Positions 8,713 to 17,813 of a stretch of 64,000 nt of DNA are shown piece after piece (position 1 is the stretch's first letter; each line of letters begins with the position of its first letter). The notes under the pieces are model-generated. The model had not been told where the DNA came from, made no database searches, and saw nothing but the letters and a program-made list of their open reading frames with translations. The DNA is from Sinomicrobium soli (GTDB lineage: Bacteria > Bacteroidota > Bacteroidia > Flavobacteriales > Flavobacteriaceae). The translations under genes and the position numbers were made by a program. The stretch covers positions 1 through 64,000 of the forward strand of contig NZ_QLNV01000010.1 of NCBI RefSeq assembly GCF_003285545.1. The letters run 5' to 3'.

Positions 8713-10548
8713 TTACTGGTATCCGACAGCCTGAAGGGTAAAGAGTTCTGCATATAACTCCCTGTTTTCCATCAAGGCTTCGTGAGTGCCCTGTTCCAGT
8801 ATTCTGCCGTCTTTCAGTACTACAATGGTATCTGCCAGTCGTACGGTACTGAAGCGATGTGATATGATGATGGCTGTTTTTCCCCGGGTAAGTCCCATAA
8901 ATCTTTGAAACGCCTCATATTCAGCCCTGGCATCCAATGCCGAGGTAGGTTCATCCAGGATGGCTATGGCCGCATCTTTCATATAGGCCCGTGCCAGGGC
9001 TATTTTCTGCCACTGCCCCCCGGAAAGGTCCATTCCATTGGTAAACCTCCTGCCCAGTTTCTGGTCGTATCCCCCCGGAAGCGAAGCGATAACCTTATCG
9101 GCAAGGCTTTGCCGGGCGGCCTTCACGATACTACGGTCATCACCCACCTTATTTATATCTCCTACCGCTATATTCTCCCCGGCGGAAAAATTATATTTTA
9201 CAAAATCCTGAAAAATAACCCCGAAGAGCGCCTGATATTCCTCTTTCGGAAATTCGCGTATATCAGTCCCGTCAAGCAATATTTTCCCCTTTTCAGGTTC
9301 GTAAAACCGCAGCGCGAGTTTTATCAGTGTCGTCTTGCCTGCCCCGTTCTCCCCGACAAAGGCGAGCTTTTCTCCCGCAGGAATTAAAAAACTCACCCCT
9401 TTCAGCACGTATTCCTCCTGCCCGGGGTACCGGAACCACACCCCGGAAAATTCCAGTCCGCGCCGTATTTCGCCCGGTACCGGAACAACAGTCTCCGGTT
9501 CTTCTGCCCCTGTTTCCAGATCGAGAAAATCAAAATAGTCTTTCAGGTAAAGTGCACTTTCGGTAATCTGGCTGAACCGGAAAAAAATACCCTGTAACTG
9601 GCTTCTGAGACGGTTAAAAGACCCGGAGAGAAAGGTCAGGTCACCCACGGTAAGGACTCCTGCCACCACCCGCATGACAATAAGTACAAAGGCCCCGTAA
9701 TACGACAGTACTCCGAGTATGTTAAACGCCGCACCCCACAGGCTTTTTCGCACTGCCAGTTTCCTGGTCACCTTATAATACGCATCGGAAAGCGTTTTAA
9801 AGCGTTCTGCAATATACCCGGCAAGGCCGAACAGCTTCACTTCCTTTGCCGTAACATCACTGGCACCTACATAGCGCAGGTCGTCCAGTTCCCTGCGCTC
9901 GGTAGTCCAGCCCCGGGCCAGGGAATAACTCTTCTGACTGAATTTTATCTCATTGAGAAATGCGGGGATAACGGAAAAAACAAGCAGTACAATAAGCCAG
10001 GGCTCAAAAACGACCAGGGCGCTCACGAGCGAGACAACAGTTATACTATCCTGTAATTGCGACATGATCCCGGACATCAGCGAGACCCTCCCCACGGTTT
10101 GACGGCGTGCCCGGTCGAGCTTATCGTAAAAATCGGGGTCTTCCAGCTGGCTGAGCTCTATTTCCGCCGTCTTGTTTATGATCTCGACAGAAGACTTGTT
10201 GGAGTACATATCCCCTATAAGGGTATCCGTAAGATTGGTAACCCTGCTGATAAGGTCGGAAAGCACAGCCAGGCCGAGCTCCAGGGCAATAAGCCCCCAG
10301 AGCAGTGAAAAATCCTTTTCCGGGGCATCGATCTGGAGCACCACTTCATCCAGGATCAGTTTTCCCACCCACAAAAGGGCTACCGGCGTTGCGGCATTGA
10401 GAATGCGCGAAATGATATTGACATAAAAAAGCGAGGGAGACACTTGCCTGATCTTTCCGAAAAATCTCGGAAGATACTGAAGTGCTCCCATACGTTCTTT
10501 CCATCCCGGTTCCTGATGGTCCGGACCTGTAATTGACCTTCTGGGCAT
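8713..10548 (-). CDS. ABC exporter, fused membrane and ATPase domains
   Basis: 611 residues, a half-transporter of the type I exporter class. Residues about 25-330 hold the six-helix membrane domain. The ATPase domain follows, with Walker A GENGAGKTT (about 398-406), signature LSGGQ (about 504), and Walker B IAILDEPTSALD. It would work as a homodimer or with a partner encoded elsewhere. Substrate is unknown; exporters of this type move lipids, peptides or drugs. A perfect -7 box TAATTTTG lies just upstream (plus positions 10571-10578), so the gene can be transcribed independently of the small gene before it. Confidence 0.88.
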   Translation of the reverse strand: MPRRSITGPDHQEPGWKERMGALQYLPRFFGKIRQVSPSLFYVNIISRILNAATPVALLWVGKLILDEVVLQIDAPEKDFSLLWGLIALELGLAVLSDLISRVTNLTDTLIGDMYSNKSSVEIINKTAEIELSQLEDPDFYDKLDRARRQTVGRVSLMSGIMSQLQDSITVVSLVSALVVFEPWLIVLLVFSVIPAFLNEIKFSQKSYSLARGWTTERRELDDLRYVGASDVTAKEVKLFGLAGYIAERFKTLSDAYYKVTRKLAVRKSLWGAAFNILGVLSYYGAFVLIVMRVVAGVLTVGDLTFLSGSFNRLRSQLQGIFFRFSQITESALYLKDYFDFLDLETGAEEPETVVPVPGEIRRGLEFSGVWFRYPGQEEYVLKGVSFLIPAGEKLAFVGENGAGKTTLIKLALRFYEPEKGKILLDGTDIREFPKEEYQALFGVIFQDFVKYNFSAGENIAVGDINKVGDDRSIVKAARQSLADKVIASLPGGYDQKLGRRFTNGMDLSGGQWQKIALARAYMKDAAIAILDEPTSALDARAEYEAFQRFMGLTRGKTAIIISHRFSTVRLADTIVVLKDGRILEQGTHEALMENRELYAELFTLQAVGYQ

Positions 10549-10570
10549 AATTTCGTCATGTTTAGCCCCA

Positions 10571-10578
10571 CAAAATTA
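10571..10578 (-). promoter_or_regulatory. -7 box for the ABC exporter gene
   Basis: TAATTTTG on the minus strand, 22 bases upstream of the start codon, matches TAnnTTTG exactly. No TTTG is found 19 bases further up, so the call rests on one element. Upstream at 10595-10609 is a CTGCCT/AGGCAG hairpin. Confidence 0.35.
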
Positions 10579-10628
10579 TGGTTTTTAAACATATCTGCCT
10601 CCCAGGCAGGTCTGCCATGCGGTAAACT

Positions 10629-10925
10629 CTAATTACCTTTCTTCCAGGGTTTCCTGTTTTTGAACCTTGGACCGGTGAGGTCCTTGTGCTTTCTCGTGGT
10701 CACTGCCTGGCTGTTACCGGTAGTATCCTTCTTCCATATCCTGGCATTTTTGGCCCGGGGGCCGGTAACCACCTCTTCATCTGTTTTGTGGTGCACCACT
10801 ACAGCCTCCCGCTCTTTTTCCCAGATTTTCTGATTTTTTACTTTAGGCCCGGTCGACGCGCTCTGCTGGCCATACATACCGGTAGCGCATAAGAAGCCCA
10901 GGGCCAATACGGTCATTTTTCTCAT
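10629..10925 (-). CDS. Small secreted protein with three TGPxxKNxxxW repeats
   Basis: 98 residues from the ATG at 10925. The longer frame upstream was rejected because MRKMTVLALGFLCATGMYGQ is a clean signal peptide. The mature part of about 78 residues consists largely of three copies of one motif: TGPKVKNQKIWEKE, TGPRAKNARIWKKD and TGPRFKNRKPWKKGN, separated by short hydrophilic spacers. The product is strongly basic and has no cysteines after cleavage. I do not recognise a function; a periplasmic or surface binding role is only a guess. A perfect -7 box TATTTTTG lies 26 bases upstream (plus 10951-10958). Confidence 0.65.
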   Translation of the reverse strand: MRKMTVLALGFLCATGMYGQQSASTGPKVKNQKIWEKEREAVVVHHKTDEEVVTGPRAKNARIWKKDTTGNSQAVTTRKHKDLTGPRFKNRKPWKKGN

Positions 10926-10950
10926 AAATGTCTGTTTTTTGTGTGTCCTG

Positions 10951-10958
10951 CAAAAATA
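10951..10958 (-). promoter_or_regulatory. -7 box for the small repeat protein gene
   Basis: TATTTTTG on the minus strand matches TAnnTTTG. The spacing to the chosen start codon supports the shorter, signal-peptide-bearing ORF. Confidence 0.4.
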
Positions 10959-11160
10959 CGAACCGAAAAATGATTTTCTCTTAAAAAAAAGCAAAAACCG
11001 AACGGCAATATCCGGTTTTAATAACGGGATCATTCAGGTACAAAAGAGTTTCAACAGCATCACTGAAGAGCCGGAGATTTAACTGCGTTGAGCCCTTCGG
11101 GTTCTCCTGCGTCGGAATGACACTACGAACTACCAAACTAACGGTTACCGGCACTTTTAC

Positions 11161-11748
11161 TCAGTTGGCGAAAAGCGTTCTTATATTTGCATAGGAGTTT
11201 CCGAGAACCAGGGGAATTTCCGATACTTTCTTCCACTCCACCTTTTCAATCCCTTCCTCACACTGCGGACGGAACTTTCCCGTAAAGGTACTGCTCATAC
11301 TGAACCAATAGGTTTCCTTAAGCCTGTATTCCCCATTCCGCCTGAAGATGTGATAGGTCTTGTTCAGCAAAGGGCCCAGTTTCAGTTTCCTGATCCCCGT
11401 TTCCTCCTCTACTTCACGTATGGCAGCCTCTTCCACAGATTCCTTCTTTTCCAGTTTACCCTTGGGCAGATCCCATTTGCCATTGCGAAAGATAAACAGT
11501 ACTTCTCCGGCCGGATTGCTCACCAGTCCTCCCGCAGCTACCACTACCGGGATCTTCCGGCAGAATTTCTCAAAAAGCTGTCCGGCATCCGGATGATACA
11601 GGTGAGCGGCAGGGATCTCACCCTTGTTCAACTGCCTGATCACCTCTTCCAGGTCGACACTCTCCAGTAAAAAGAGTTTATGTTTTAACTCTTTCGTAAT
11701 TATATTTGTCAAAACAATTGGATGGTCATTTACAAAAACTTCATACAT
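11161..11748 (-). CDS. Nudix hydrolase next to pyrE
   Basis: 195 residues. The Nudix box is canonical at about 97-119 (GKLEKKESVEEAAIREVEEE followed by TG), preceded by GKWDLPKG. The N-terminal 65 residues are a family-specific extension without recognised motif. The gene is divergent from pyrE, with only eight bases between the two start codons, an arrangement I know from other flavobacteria. The substrate is unknown; a role in nucleotide clean-up fits the neighbour but is inference. A TATTTTTG -7 box on the minus strand lies inside the pyrE coding sequence (plus 11768-11775). Confidence 0.85.
   Translation of the reverse strand: MYEVFVNDHPIVLTNIITKELKHKLFLLESVDLEEVIRQLNKGEIPAAHLYHPDAGQLFEKFCRKIPVVVAAGGLVSNPAGEVLFIFRNGKWDLPKGKLEKKESVEEAAIREVEEETGIRKLKLGPLLNKTYHIFRRNGEYRLKETYWFSMSSTFTGKFRPQCEEGIEKVEWKKVSEIPLVLGNSYANIRTLFAN
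11701..11708 (+). promoter_or_regulatory. -7 box for pyrE, inside the Nudix gene
   Basis: TATATTTG exactly matches TAnnTTTG and lies 49 bases upstream of the pyrE start. Because the two genes diverge across eight bases, each promoter is inside the other's coding region. Confidence 0.5.
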
Positions 11749-11756
11749 TTGTCATC

Positions 11757-12407
11757 ATGGTTTTAGACAAAAATACCGCTAAAAAAACAGCAGAACTTTT
11801 ATTGCAAATTAATGCAATAAAATTGAATCCTAAAAATCCTTTTACCTGGGCTTCGGGCTGGAAATCACCCATTTATTGCGACAACAGAATAGCACTGTCC
11901 TATCCGCCCATCCGAAACTTCATCAGGGAGCAGATGGCCCGGCAGATCGAGCAGCATTACGGCAGGCCTGACGTGATTGCCGGCGTGGCCACAGGAGCCA
12001 TAGGAATAGGTGTCCTGGTTGCCGAATACCTGGGGCTTCCTTTTGTATATGTAAGACCGGAACCCAAAAAACACGGCAGGCAGAACCAGATAGAAGGTTT
12101 TATGGAGTACGGGCAGAATGTCGTCGTCGTAGAAGACCTTATAAGCACGGGGAAAAGCAGTTTGAAGGCGGTAGAGGCACTGAAAGCCAACGGCGCCAGG
12201 ATCAAGGGCATGACGGCTATTTTTTCCTATGGTTTTGACGTAGCGGACAAGAATTTCCGGGAAGAGCAGGTAACGCTTCACACCCTGAGCAGTTACGACT
12301 ACCTGCTGGAACAGGCCCTGGATACCAACTATATCGGGAAAGACGAACTCGACACCTTAAAGCAATGGAGAAATGATCCCGCCGGATGGCCTCCCGAAAG
12401 TGCATAA
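11757..12407 (+). CDS. pyrE: Orotate phosphoribosyltransferase
   Basis: 216 residues from the ATG at 11757. An upstream in-frame ATG at 11706 would overlap the divergent Nudix gene and is unlikely. The enzyme joins orotate to PRPP to give orotidine monophosphate in pyrimidine synthesis. Visible marks are the PRPP loop VVVVEDLISTGKSS (122-135), the substrate-binding FTWASGWKSPIYCDNR stretch (29-44) and YVRPEPKKHGR (98-108). It acts in the cytosol as a dimer. The SRPBCC gene follows after 47 bases, as in other flavobacteria. Confidence 0.95.
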   Translation: MVLDKNTAKKTAELLLQINAIKLNPKNPFTWASGWKSPIYCDNRIALSYPPIRNFIREQMARQIEQHYGRPDVIAGVATGAIGIGVLVAEYLGLPFVYVRPEPKKHGRQNQIEGFMEYGQNVVVVEDLISTGKSSLKAVEALKANGARIKGMTAIFSYGFDVADKNFREEQVTLHTLSSYDYLLEQALDTNYIGKDELDTLKQWRNDPAGWPPESA

Positions 12408-12454
12408 ACACGAACCGGAAGGAAGATCACAGAAAACATTAATCATCATTACAA

Positions 12455-12847
12455 ATGCAGATCACAAGCCCGACAACAACTGTTGACAAATCACAGGAAG
12501 AACTGTTTCACCTTTTGAGTGATGTCAGGAACTTCGAGACACTCATGCCCGAAAATACCAGTATGTTTGAGATAAAATCGGATGACACCTTTACCTTTGC
12601 GTTAAAAGGGATGCCGCAGATTACCCTTACCATGAAGGAAAAACGGGAATTCGACCGTATTGTCATGGGGGCGGCAGACAGCAAGCTCTCCTTCAGCCTT
12701 ACGGCACATATCGGCCAGGCAGGAGCACAGCAAAGTGAGGTCCAGCTGGTTTTCGAAGGAGAATTCAACGCCATGATGGGCATGATGATCAAAGGCCCCA
12801 TCACCAGTTTTATAGGCACCCTGAGCAACAATATGCAAAAACTCTGA
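12455..12847 (+). CDS. SRPBCC (START-like) family protein
   Basis: 130 residues without signal peptide. The opening pattern (a strand ending VDKSQEELFHLLSDVRNFETLMPEN) is typical of SRPBCC/polyketide-cyclase-like ligand-binding folds. The C terminus FIGTLSNNMQKL forms the expected long helix. Such proteins bind hydrophobic ligands or cofactors in a helix-grip cavity. The ligand here is unknown. The gene sits directly downstream of pyrE and converges with birA. Confidence 0.8.
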   Translation: MQITSPTTTVDKSQEELFHLLSDVRNFETLMPENTSMFEIKSDDTFTFALKGMPQITLTMKEKREFDRIVMGAADSKLSFSLTAHIGQAGAQQSEVQLVFEGEFNAMMGMMIKGPITSFIGTLSNNMQKL

Positions 12848-12926
12848 CGGAGAAAAAGGCCGGGAGTTCAGAACCCGACAATCAAAAACGGTCTGAATTT
12901 TATTTCCGATCCGGCACTTTACGGCC

Positions 12927-13661
12927 TTAATACATCAGTTTTACTTCTTTAAGGTCACATTCCCTCATCATCCGGTCTTCCAGTTCTATGAGCAGTTTTC
13001 CCGTTTCGGAAATCCCCTTTATAAATCCCATAAAGACGCTGCCGCTTGCATTGTCGGAAAATGTGGAAGGCTTGTCTTTCCTGAAAAGGTTTTGCTCGTA
13101 CTCCTTCTTGAGCAATTCGAACTCCCGCCCGACAATCATCCCCTCATAGTGTTTCAGTTCCGATATGATCCTGTTGAGCAGTTCATCGAGATTATAATGC
13201 ACCCCGGTTATCGACTTCAGGGAACCTGCAGAAGACAATCCTCCGAAGCCGGTCTGGTTTACATTAAGCCCGATCCCCACTATGGCTGCATTCAGCCTGT
13301 CACCCTTGATCACACTCTCGATCAATACCCCGCATATCTTATGGTGTGCTGACAAAATGTCGTTCGGCCACTTAATCTTCAGCTGCGGAATGCCGAACCT
13401 CTTCAGGGTCTGCAATACGGCCAGGGAAACCGCCATACTCAAAAAGAATATCTCTTCCTTACGGACACAATCTATCTTTTTATAGACACTACATGTCAGG
13501 TTTTTACCGGGCTCCGAAGTCCATAGGGTACCCATCTGCCCCCGCCCCCTTGTCTGCTCCCGGGCAACCACTACGGTATAATCTTCCGGATCGCCGGAGG
13601 TACTTAACTCCCTTAAATAGGAATTCGTAGAATCAATGGCATTAAGTTTGATAATATGCAT
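12927..13661 (-). CDS. birA: Biotin--[acetyl-CoA-carboxylase] ligase
   Basis: 244 residues from the ATG at 13661. The longer frame upstream adds 63 residues unlike the family and was rejected. The protein attaches biotin to carboxylase carrier domains through biotinyl-AMP. The biotinyl-AMP loop TRGRGQMGTLWTS (about 37-49), KWPND (97-101) and a second family stretch KICGVLIES are present. There is no N-terminal winged helix, so this is the catalytic-only type that does not repress transcription. It diverges from rsfS, with 182 bases between the starts. Confidence 0.92.
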   Translation of the reverse strand: MHIIKLNAIDSTNSYLRELSTSGDPEDYTVVVAREQTRGRGQMGTLWTSEPGKNLTCSVYKKIDCVRKEEIFFLSMAVSLAVLQTLKRFGIPQLKIKWPNDILSAHHKICGVLIESVIKGDRLNAAIVGIGLNVNQTGFGGLSSAGSLKSITGVHYNLDELLNRIISELKHYEGMIVGREFELLKKEYEQNLFRKDKPSTFSDNASGSVFMGFIKGISETGKLLIELEDRMMRECDLKEVKLMY

Positions 13662-13713
13662 ACAGAATATAAATGTTCTGTTAAATAGAATAGTTAAAGA
13701 AACAAAAAAGTAA

Positions 13714-13721
13714 TAACTTTG
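13714..13721 (+). promoter_or_regulatory. -7 box for the rsfS operon
   Basis: TAACTTTG matches TAnnTTTG. It lies about 120 bases upstream of rsfS, giving a medium-length leader; no clear TTTG is present 19 bases further upstream. Confidence 0.4.
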
Positions 13722-13843
13722 CGTAAAATGTACATGACAGGCCCTGATCGCAAACAAATGTACTGTAAAATCAAGGGCAAATCCGGAGCTGCTTCGGGTA
13801 AAAGGGAGCAGACCAGGACGCAAATTTAAACACATGAAAATTA

Positions 13844-14215
13844 ATGGCAAAAAAGAATAATAGTGCAGACCAACTTATTGCAATAATTCTAAAGGGAATA
13901 GAAGATGTCAAGGGAAAAGATATAGATATCCTGGATTTGCGTGATATCGAAAACACGGTCTGTGACTATTTTATTATCTGCAACGGTACTTCCAACACTC
14001 ATGTTAACGCTATCGTAAACTCCATTCAGAAAATTGTCAGCAAGGAACTCAAAGACAAACCATGGCATGTAGAGGGTACTGACAATGCCGAATGGGTGTT
14101 GATGGATTACATCAATATCGTTGTGCACGTGTTCCAGAAACACATAAGAGAGTATTATGACATTGAAGGACTTTGGGGTGATGCCAAAGTAACTTCCATA
14201 CCAACCGATTATTAA
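13844..14215 (+). CDS. rsfS: Ribosome silencing factor
   Basis: 123 residues. The central core IEDVKGKDIDILDLRDI and CDYFIICNGTSNTHVNAI is diagnostic of the RsfS/YbeB/Iojap family, as is the later WVLMDYINIVVHVF. The protein binds ribosomal protein uL14 on the large subunit and blocks subunit joining when nutrients run low. ftsH begins 22 bases after its stop, so the two are probably co-transcribed. Length is normal for the family. Confidence 0.94.
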   Translation: MAKKNNSADQLIAIILKGIEDVKGKDIDILDLRDIENTVCDYFIICNGTSNTHVNAIVNSIQKIVSKELKDKPWHVEGTDNAEWVLMDYINIVVHVFQKHIREYYDIEGLWGDAKVTSIPTDY

Positions 14216-14237
14216 AATACAGACAAAGCATATTTGA

Positions 14238-16196
14238 ATGACAAAAGAGAACCCGAATAATAATAATAAAAGGCCGAAATTCAGTTCGTACTGGGTTTAT
14301 GCCATTATATTGTTTATCATCATAGGTGTCAACTTTTTCTCCGGAAGCGGAAGTTTCGGGGGTAATATAAAATCCACCTCACCGTCCCAGTTACAGGAGT
14401 TTATAAAAAATGGTGACGTAGACAAGATCCTGGTCTACTCCAATACGAGGCACGCCAGGGTATTCCTTACGGAAGAGGCTTTGAAAAAGGAAGAACACAA
14501 GGATGTCACCGACAACTCGATCCTGCCGTCTTCTTCATCGCCCCCTCAATACGATGTGAAATTCGGAGATCTCAAAAACTTCGAGGACGACATCAAGAAA
14601 AACATAGAAGACAACAACCTGGCCGAGCAGACCAAAGTACTCTTTGAGCAGGAAGGAAGCCCGTGGAGCGATATTCTTATCTCCCTGCTTCCCTTTATCC
14701 TGATCATCGGTATATGGATCTTCCTGATGCGCAGAATGGCCGGTGGGGGCGCCGGGGGTGCAGGAGGCCAGATCTTTAATATAGGAAAATCAAAAGCGAG
14801 ACTGTTCGACGAAAAGGCGGAGACCAAGGTAACCTTCAAAGACGTTGCCGGCCTGGAAGGGGCCAAGGAGGAAGTTCAGGAGATCGTGGAATTCCTGAAA
14901 AACCCGGACAAATACACCTCTCTCGGGGGAAAGATACCCAAAGGGGCCCTGCTTGTGGGCTCTCCGGGTACGGGAAAAACCCTCCTGGCCAAAGCAGTGG
15001 CCGGGGAAGCCAGGGTTCCCTTTTTCTCTCTCTCGGGTTCTGACTTCGTAGAGATGTTTGTAGGAGTGGGTGCCTCGAGGGTACGGGACCTTTTCAAACA
15101 GGCCAAAGACAAATCACCGGCCATTATCTTTATCGATGAAATAGACGCTATCGGAAGGGCTCGCGGGAAAAACAATTTTACAGGCTCCAACGACGAAAGG
15201 GAAAATACCCTGAACCAGTTGCTGACGGAGATGGACGGTTTCGGCACCAATACCAATGTTATCGTACTGGCGGCCACCAACCGGGCCGATGTGCTCGATA
15301 AGGCTCTGATGCGGGCAGGGCGTTTCGACCGACAGATCTTTGTAGACCTCCCGGACCTGCGCGAACGGAAAGAAATTTTCCAGGTACATCTCAGGCCTAT
15401 CAAAACTTCCGAAGCACTGGATCTCGATTTCCTGGCCAGGCAAACTCCCGGGTTTTCCGGGGCAGATATAGCCAATGTGTGTAATGAAGCTGCCCTCATA
15501 GCTGCCCGGAAAGGCAAAAAGGCTGTAGATAAACAGGATTTTCTCGATGCCGTAGACCGCATTATCGGAGGACTGGAAAAGAAGAACAAGATCATTACCC
15601 CGGATGAGAAGAAAACAATCGCCTATCACGAAGCTGGGCACGCCACGGTAAGCTGGATGCTGGAACACGCAGCTCCCCTGGTCAAGGTCACTATAGTTCC
15701 GAGGGGGCAGTCTCTCGGGGCGGCATGGTACCTTCCCGAAGAACGCCTGATCGTTCATACCGAACAGATGCTGGACGAGATGTGCGCCGCCCTGGGTGGA
15801 AGAGCCGCTGAAAAAGTCATGTTCGGAAAGATCTCTACCGGTGCACTCAGCGACCTTGAGAAAGTGACCAAACAGGCCAGGGCCATGGTTACCATATACG
15901 GACTGAATGAAAAAATAGGAAATCTCACCTATTACGATTCCAGCGGACAAAACGAATACGGGTTTACCAAACCGTACAGTGAAGAAACCGCCATCGTGAT
16001 AGACAAGGAGATATCCAATATTGTCGAAGCCCAGTATGCCCGTGCCATAGACCTCCTTTCAAAAAACAAGGACAAGCTTATAGAACTCGCCGAACACCTT
16101 TTGGAAAAAGAAGTTATTTTCAAGGACGACCTCGAACGGATTTTCGGCAAAAGGCCTTTTGAAAAAGAAACCGAAGAAGAGGTGGCGGGACAATAA
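14238..16196 (+). CDS. ftsH: ATP-dependent zinc metalloprotease FtsH
   Basis: 652 residues, normal length. Two membrane helices (about 14-32 and 147-163) frame a periplasmic loop. The AAA module has Walker A GSPGTGKT (about 240-247), Walker [10 protein letters not shown] (about 297-305) and the second-region-of-homology stretch [14 protein letters not shown]. The zinc protease site is HEAGH (about 464-468). FtsH forms a membrane hexamer that degrades misfolded membrane proteins and short-lived regulators. The last coding bases form the left arm of a terminator hairpin. Confidence 0.97.
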   Translation: MTKENPNNNNKRPKFSSYWVYAIILFIIIGVNFFSGSGSFGGNIKSTSPSQLQEFIKNGDVDKILVYSNTRHARVFLTEEALKKEEHKDVTDNSILPSSSSPPQYDVKFGDLKNFEDDIKKNIEDNNLAEQTKVLFEQEGSPWSDILISLLPFILIIGIWIFLMRRMAGGGAGGAGGQIFNIGKSKARLFDEKAETKVTFKDVAGLEGAKEEVQEIVEFLKNPDKYTSLGGKIPKGALLVGSPGTGKTLLAKAVAGEARVPFFSLSGSDFVEMFVGVGASRVRDLFKQAKDKSPAIIFIDEIDAIGRARGKNNFTGSNDERENTLNQLLTEMDGFGTNTNVIVLAATNRADVLDKALMRAGRFDRQIFVDLPDLRERKEIFQVHLRPIKTSEALDLDFLARQTPGFSGADIANVCNEAALIAARKGKKAVDKQDFLDAVDRIIGGLEKKNKIITPDEKKTIAYHEAGHATVSWMLEHAAPLVKVTIVPRGQSLGAAWYLPEERLIVHTEQMLDEMCAALGGRAAEKVMFGKISTGALSDLEKVTKQARAMVTIYGLNEKIGNLTYYDSSGQNEYGFTKPYSEETAIVIDKEISNIVEAQYARAIDLLSKNKDKLIELAEHLLEKEVIFKDDLERIFGKRPFEKETEEEVAGQ

Positions 16197-16213
16197 TCCG
16201 CCACCTCTTTCCC
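16177..16213 (+). terminator. Hairpin terminator overlapping the ftsH stop codon
   Basis: A perfect 12-bp stem, AAGAGGTGGCGG (16177-16188) with CCGCCACCTCTT (16198-16209), has the ftsH TAA (16194-16196) in its loop and is followed by a pyrimidine-rich TTTCCCCTTTT. It is probably a rho-independent terminator encoded partly by the protein's last codons. Confidence 0.65.
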
Positions 16214-16390
16214 CTTTTCGCCTCCTTATCTGTCCAAACCACCGAAAATAAACGGTTAAGCGGCTTTCTCCGCAATAATATTTTTTTAACTTTACAGTGC
16301 AGGTCGCCGGGTTACCGGGTTTTCAGGTACCGACCGGACAATAAATGAATAGCATAATAATAATATCTACTTTTTTCCGTTGAATACTGA

Positions 16391-16999
16391 ATGAAGCTGT
16401 TTAAAAAGATTTTGGACTATATAAACAAACCCCGGCCCGGGGAAGATCCCATTGAGGAAAGGGGAAAGTTTATGCCTGATGTCGAGCTTCCTGTCGATGA
16501 AAAGTTTACCATAAACTTCAAAAAGAACGGAGGGAAGTTCATCTACTGCGATTCCATAGATGAGATCTACGATAGTTTTAACAGTATTTTACTGGAAAAC
16601 AACTGGAAAGGAGAACATATTTTTTGTGTCAATTCCAAACTCAGACAGCGGTTCGAAACACTGGGAGGCCGGTTTTCCGCAAAGCTGCAGGACAGTGTGG
16701 CCTTTATAAGCACCTGTGAAAACCTCGTAGCCGATAACGGGGCTATCCTGGTCAGTTCCAATCAGATCGGCGAACTCAAACTCCACGACCTTCCGGACAA
16801 CCTCATTATCTTTGCCACTACAAGCCAGCTTGTCAATACCATAGGTGAAGGGCTCCGGGGCATAAAAAACAAAAACAAGGACCACATTCCTACCAATATC
16901 ACTACCATAAAACATTTCAACACCCAGGGAGAAAAGAACTTTCTGACTTACGGAAGTAATTCAAAAAACCTATATTTGCTACTTCTCGAAGATTTGTAG
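16391..16999 (+). CDS. LUD domain-containing protein (LutC/YkgG-like)
   Basis: 202 residues, no signal peptide. The stretches ENLVADNGAILVSSNQIGEL and IFATTSQLVNTIGEGLRG match the LUD (lactate-utilisation) domain family as I know it. In Bacillus such proteins act with Fe-S partners in lactate oxidation. Here no lutA/lutB partner is adjacent, and the gene is positioned with lipid synthesis genes as in other flavobacteria, so its role may differ. The cdsA gene starts one base after its stop. Confidence 0.78.
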   Translation: MKLFKKILDYINKPRPGEDPIEERGKFMPDVELPVDEKFTINFKKNGGKFIYCDSIDEIYDSFNSILLENNWKGEHIFCVNSKLRQRFETLGGRFSAKLQDSVAFISTCENLVADNGAILVSSNQIGELKLHDLPDNLIIFATTSQLVNTIGEGLRGIKNKNKDHIPTNITTIKHFNTQGEKNFLTYGSNSKNLYLLLLEDL

Positions 17000-17000
17000 A

Positions 17001-17813
17001 ATGAAAGACCTTTTCGCCCGTTCCATTACAGGCATCCTCTATGTTTTCCTGCTGTTATCTGCTGTCTTTTTAAGCAGTCACGCCTTCAATTTCCTCTTTT
17101 TATCATTCGGGCTGGTCTGTCTTTATGAATTCAAAAAGCTCATCAAGCTCAGGCATTATTATATCTTTATCGCTTTTCTGTTTCTCTGGTGGCTATTCGT
17201 TCACCTGGTTCAGCAGCAACTGGCGGTCTACGTCCTGCTTGCAGCCGCCATAATAACAAACCTGCTGCTTACCGCAGCCCTGTTTTCCGGCAACCAGCTG
17301 AAAAAGCTCTCCCAGCTTCACAAATTCTTCCTCGCCCTACTGTATATCGGGGCGGGATGTGTTTTTCTGACGATGATCCCTTATCAAAACAAGGATAATT
17401 TTTTTGCCAAGTTTGTTATAATAGGTATTTTTATACTGGTTTGGACCAATGACACCTTTGCCTACCTGGTAGGAAGGACCATAGGCCGTACCAAACTGTT
17501 TCCGAGTATTTCGCCGAACAAAACCGTCGAAGGTTTTCTCGGGGGGCTCGTTTTCTCGGTACTGGGAGCCTATATCATTGCAAATTACAACAGTAACATG
17601 AACACCTTTCAATGGATCATAACAGCACTGATTGTCGTTATTACGGGCAGTATCGGAGACCTGGTAGAATCCAAATTCAAGAGAATTGCCGGCGTTAAGG
17701 ACAGCGGAGCCATACTTCCTGGCCACGGGGGGTTGCTGGACAGGCTGGACAGCCTTATCTTTATGGCGCCTTTTGTATATCTGACCATTCAAATCTTTAA
17801 TCATGTTTCATAA
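17001..17813 (+). CDS. cdsA: Phosphatidate cytidylyltransferase
   Basis: 270 residues with about seven predicted membrane helices. The family signature is complete near the C terminus: SKFKRIAGVKDSG followed by ILPGHGGLLDRLDS. The central motif VWTNDTFAYLVGR and SPNKTVEGFLGG is also present. The enzyme makes CDP-diacylglycerol from phosphatidate and CTP, the branch point of phospholipid synthesis. It overlaps the following psd gene by 11 bases, which points to coupled translation and fits a shared pathway. Confidence 0.95.
   Translation: MKDLFARSITGILYVFLLLSAVFLSSHAFNFLFLSFGLVCLYEFKKLIKLRHYYIFIAFLFLWWLFVHLVQQQLAVYVLLAAAIITNLLLTAALFSGNQLKKLSQLHKFFLALLYIGAGCVFLTMIPYQNKDNFFAKFVIIGIFILVWTNDTFAYLVGRTIGRTKLFPSISPNKTVEGFLGGLVFSVLGAYIIANYNSNMNTFQWIITALIVVITGSIGDLVESKFKRIAGVKDSGAILPGHGGLLDRLDSLIFMAPFVYLTIQIFNHVS

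Noticed and set aside
13757-13831. Small frame MYCKIKGKSGAASGKREQ in the rsfS leader
   Set aside because: Short, no homologue recognised and no ribosome-binding or conservation evidence.
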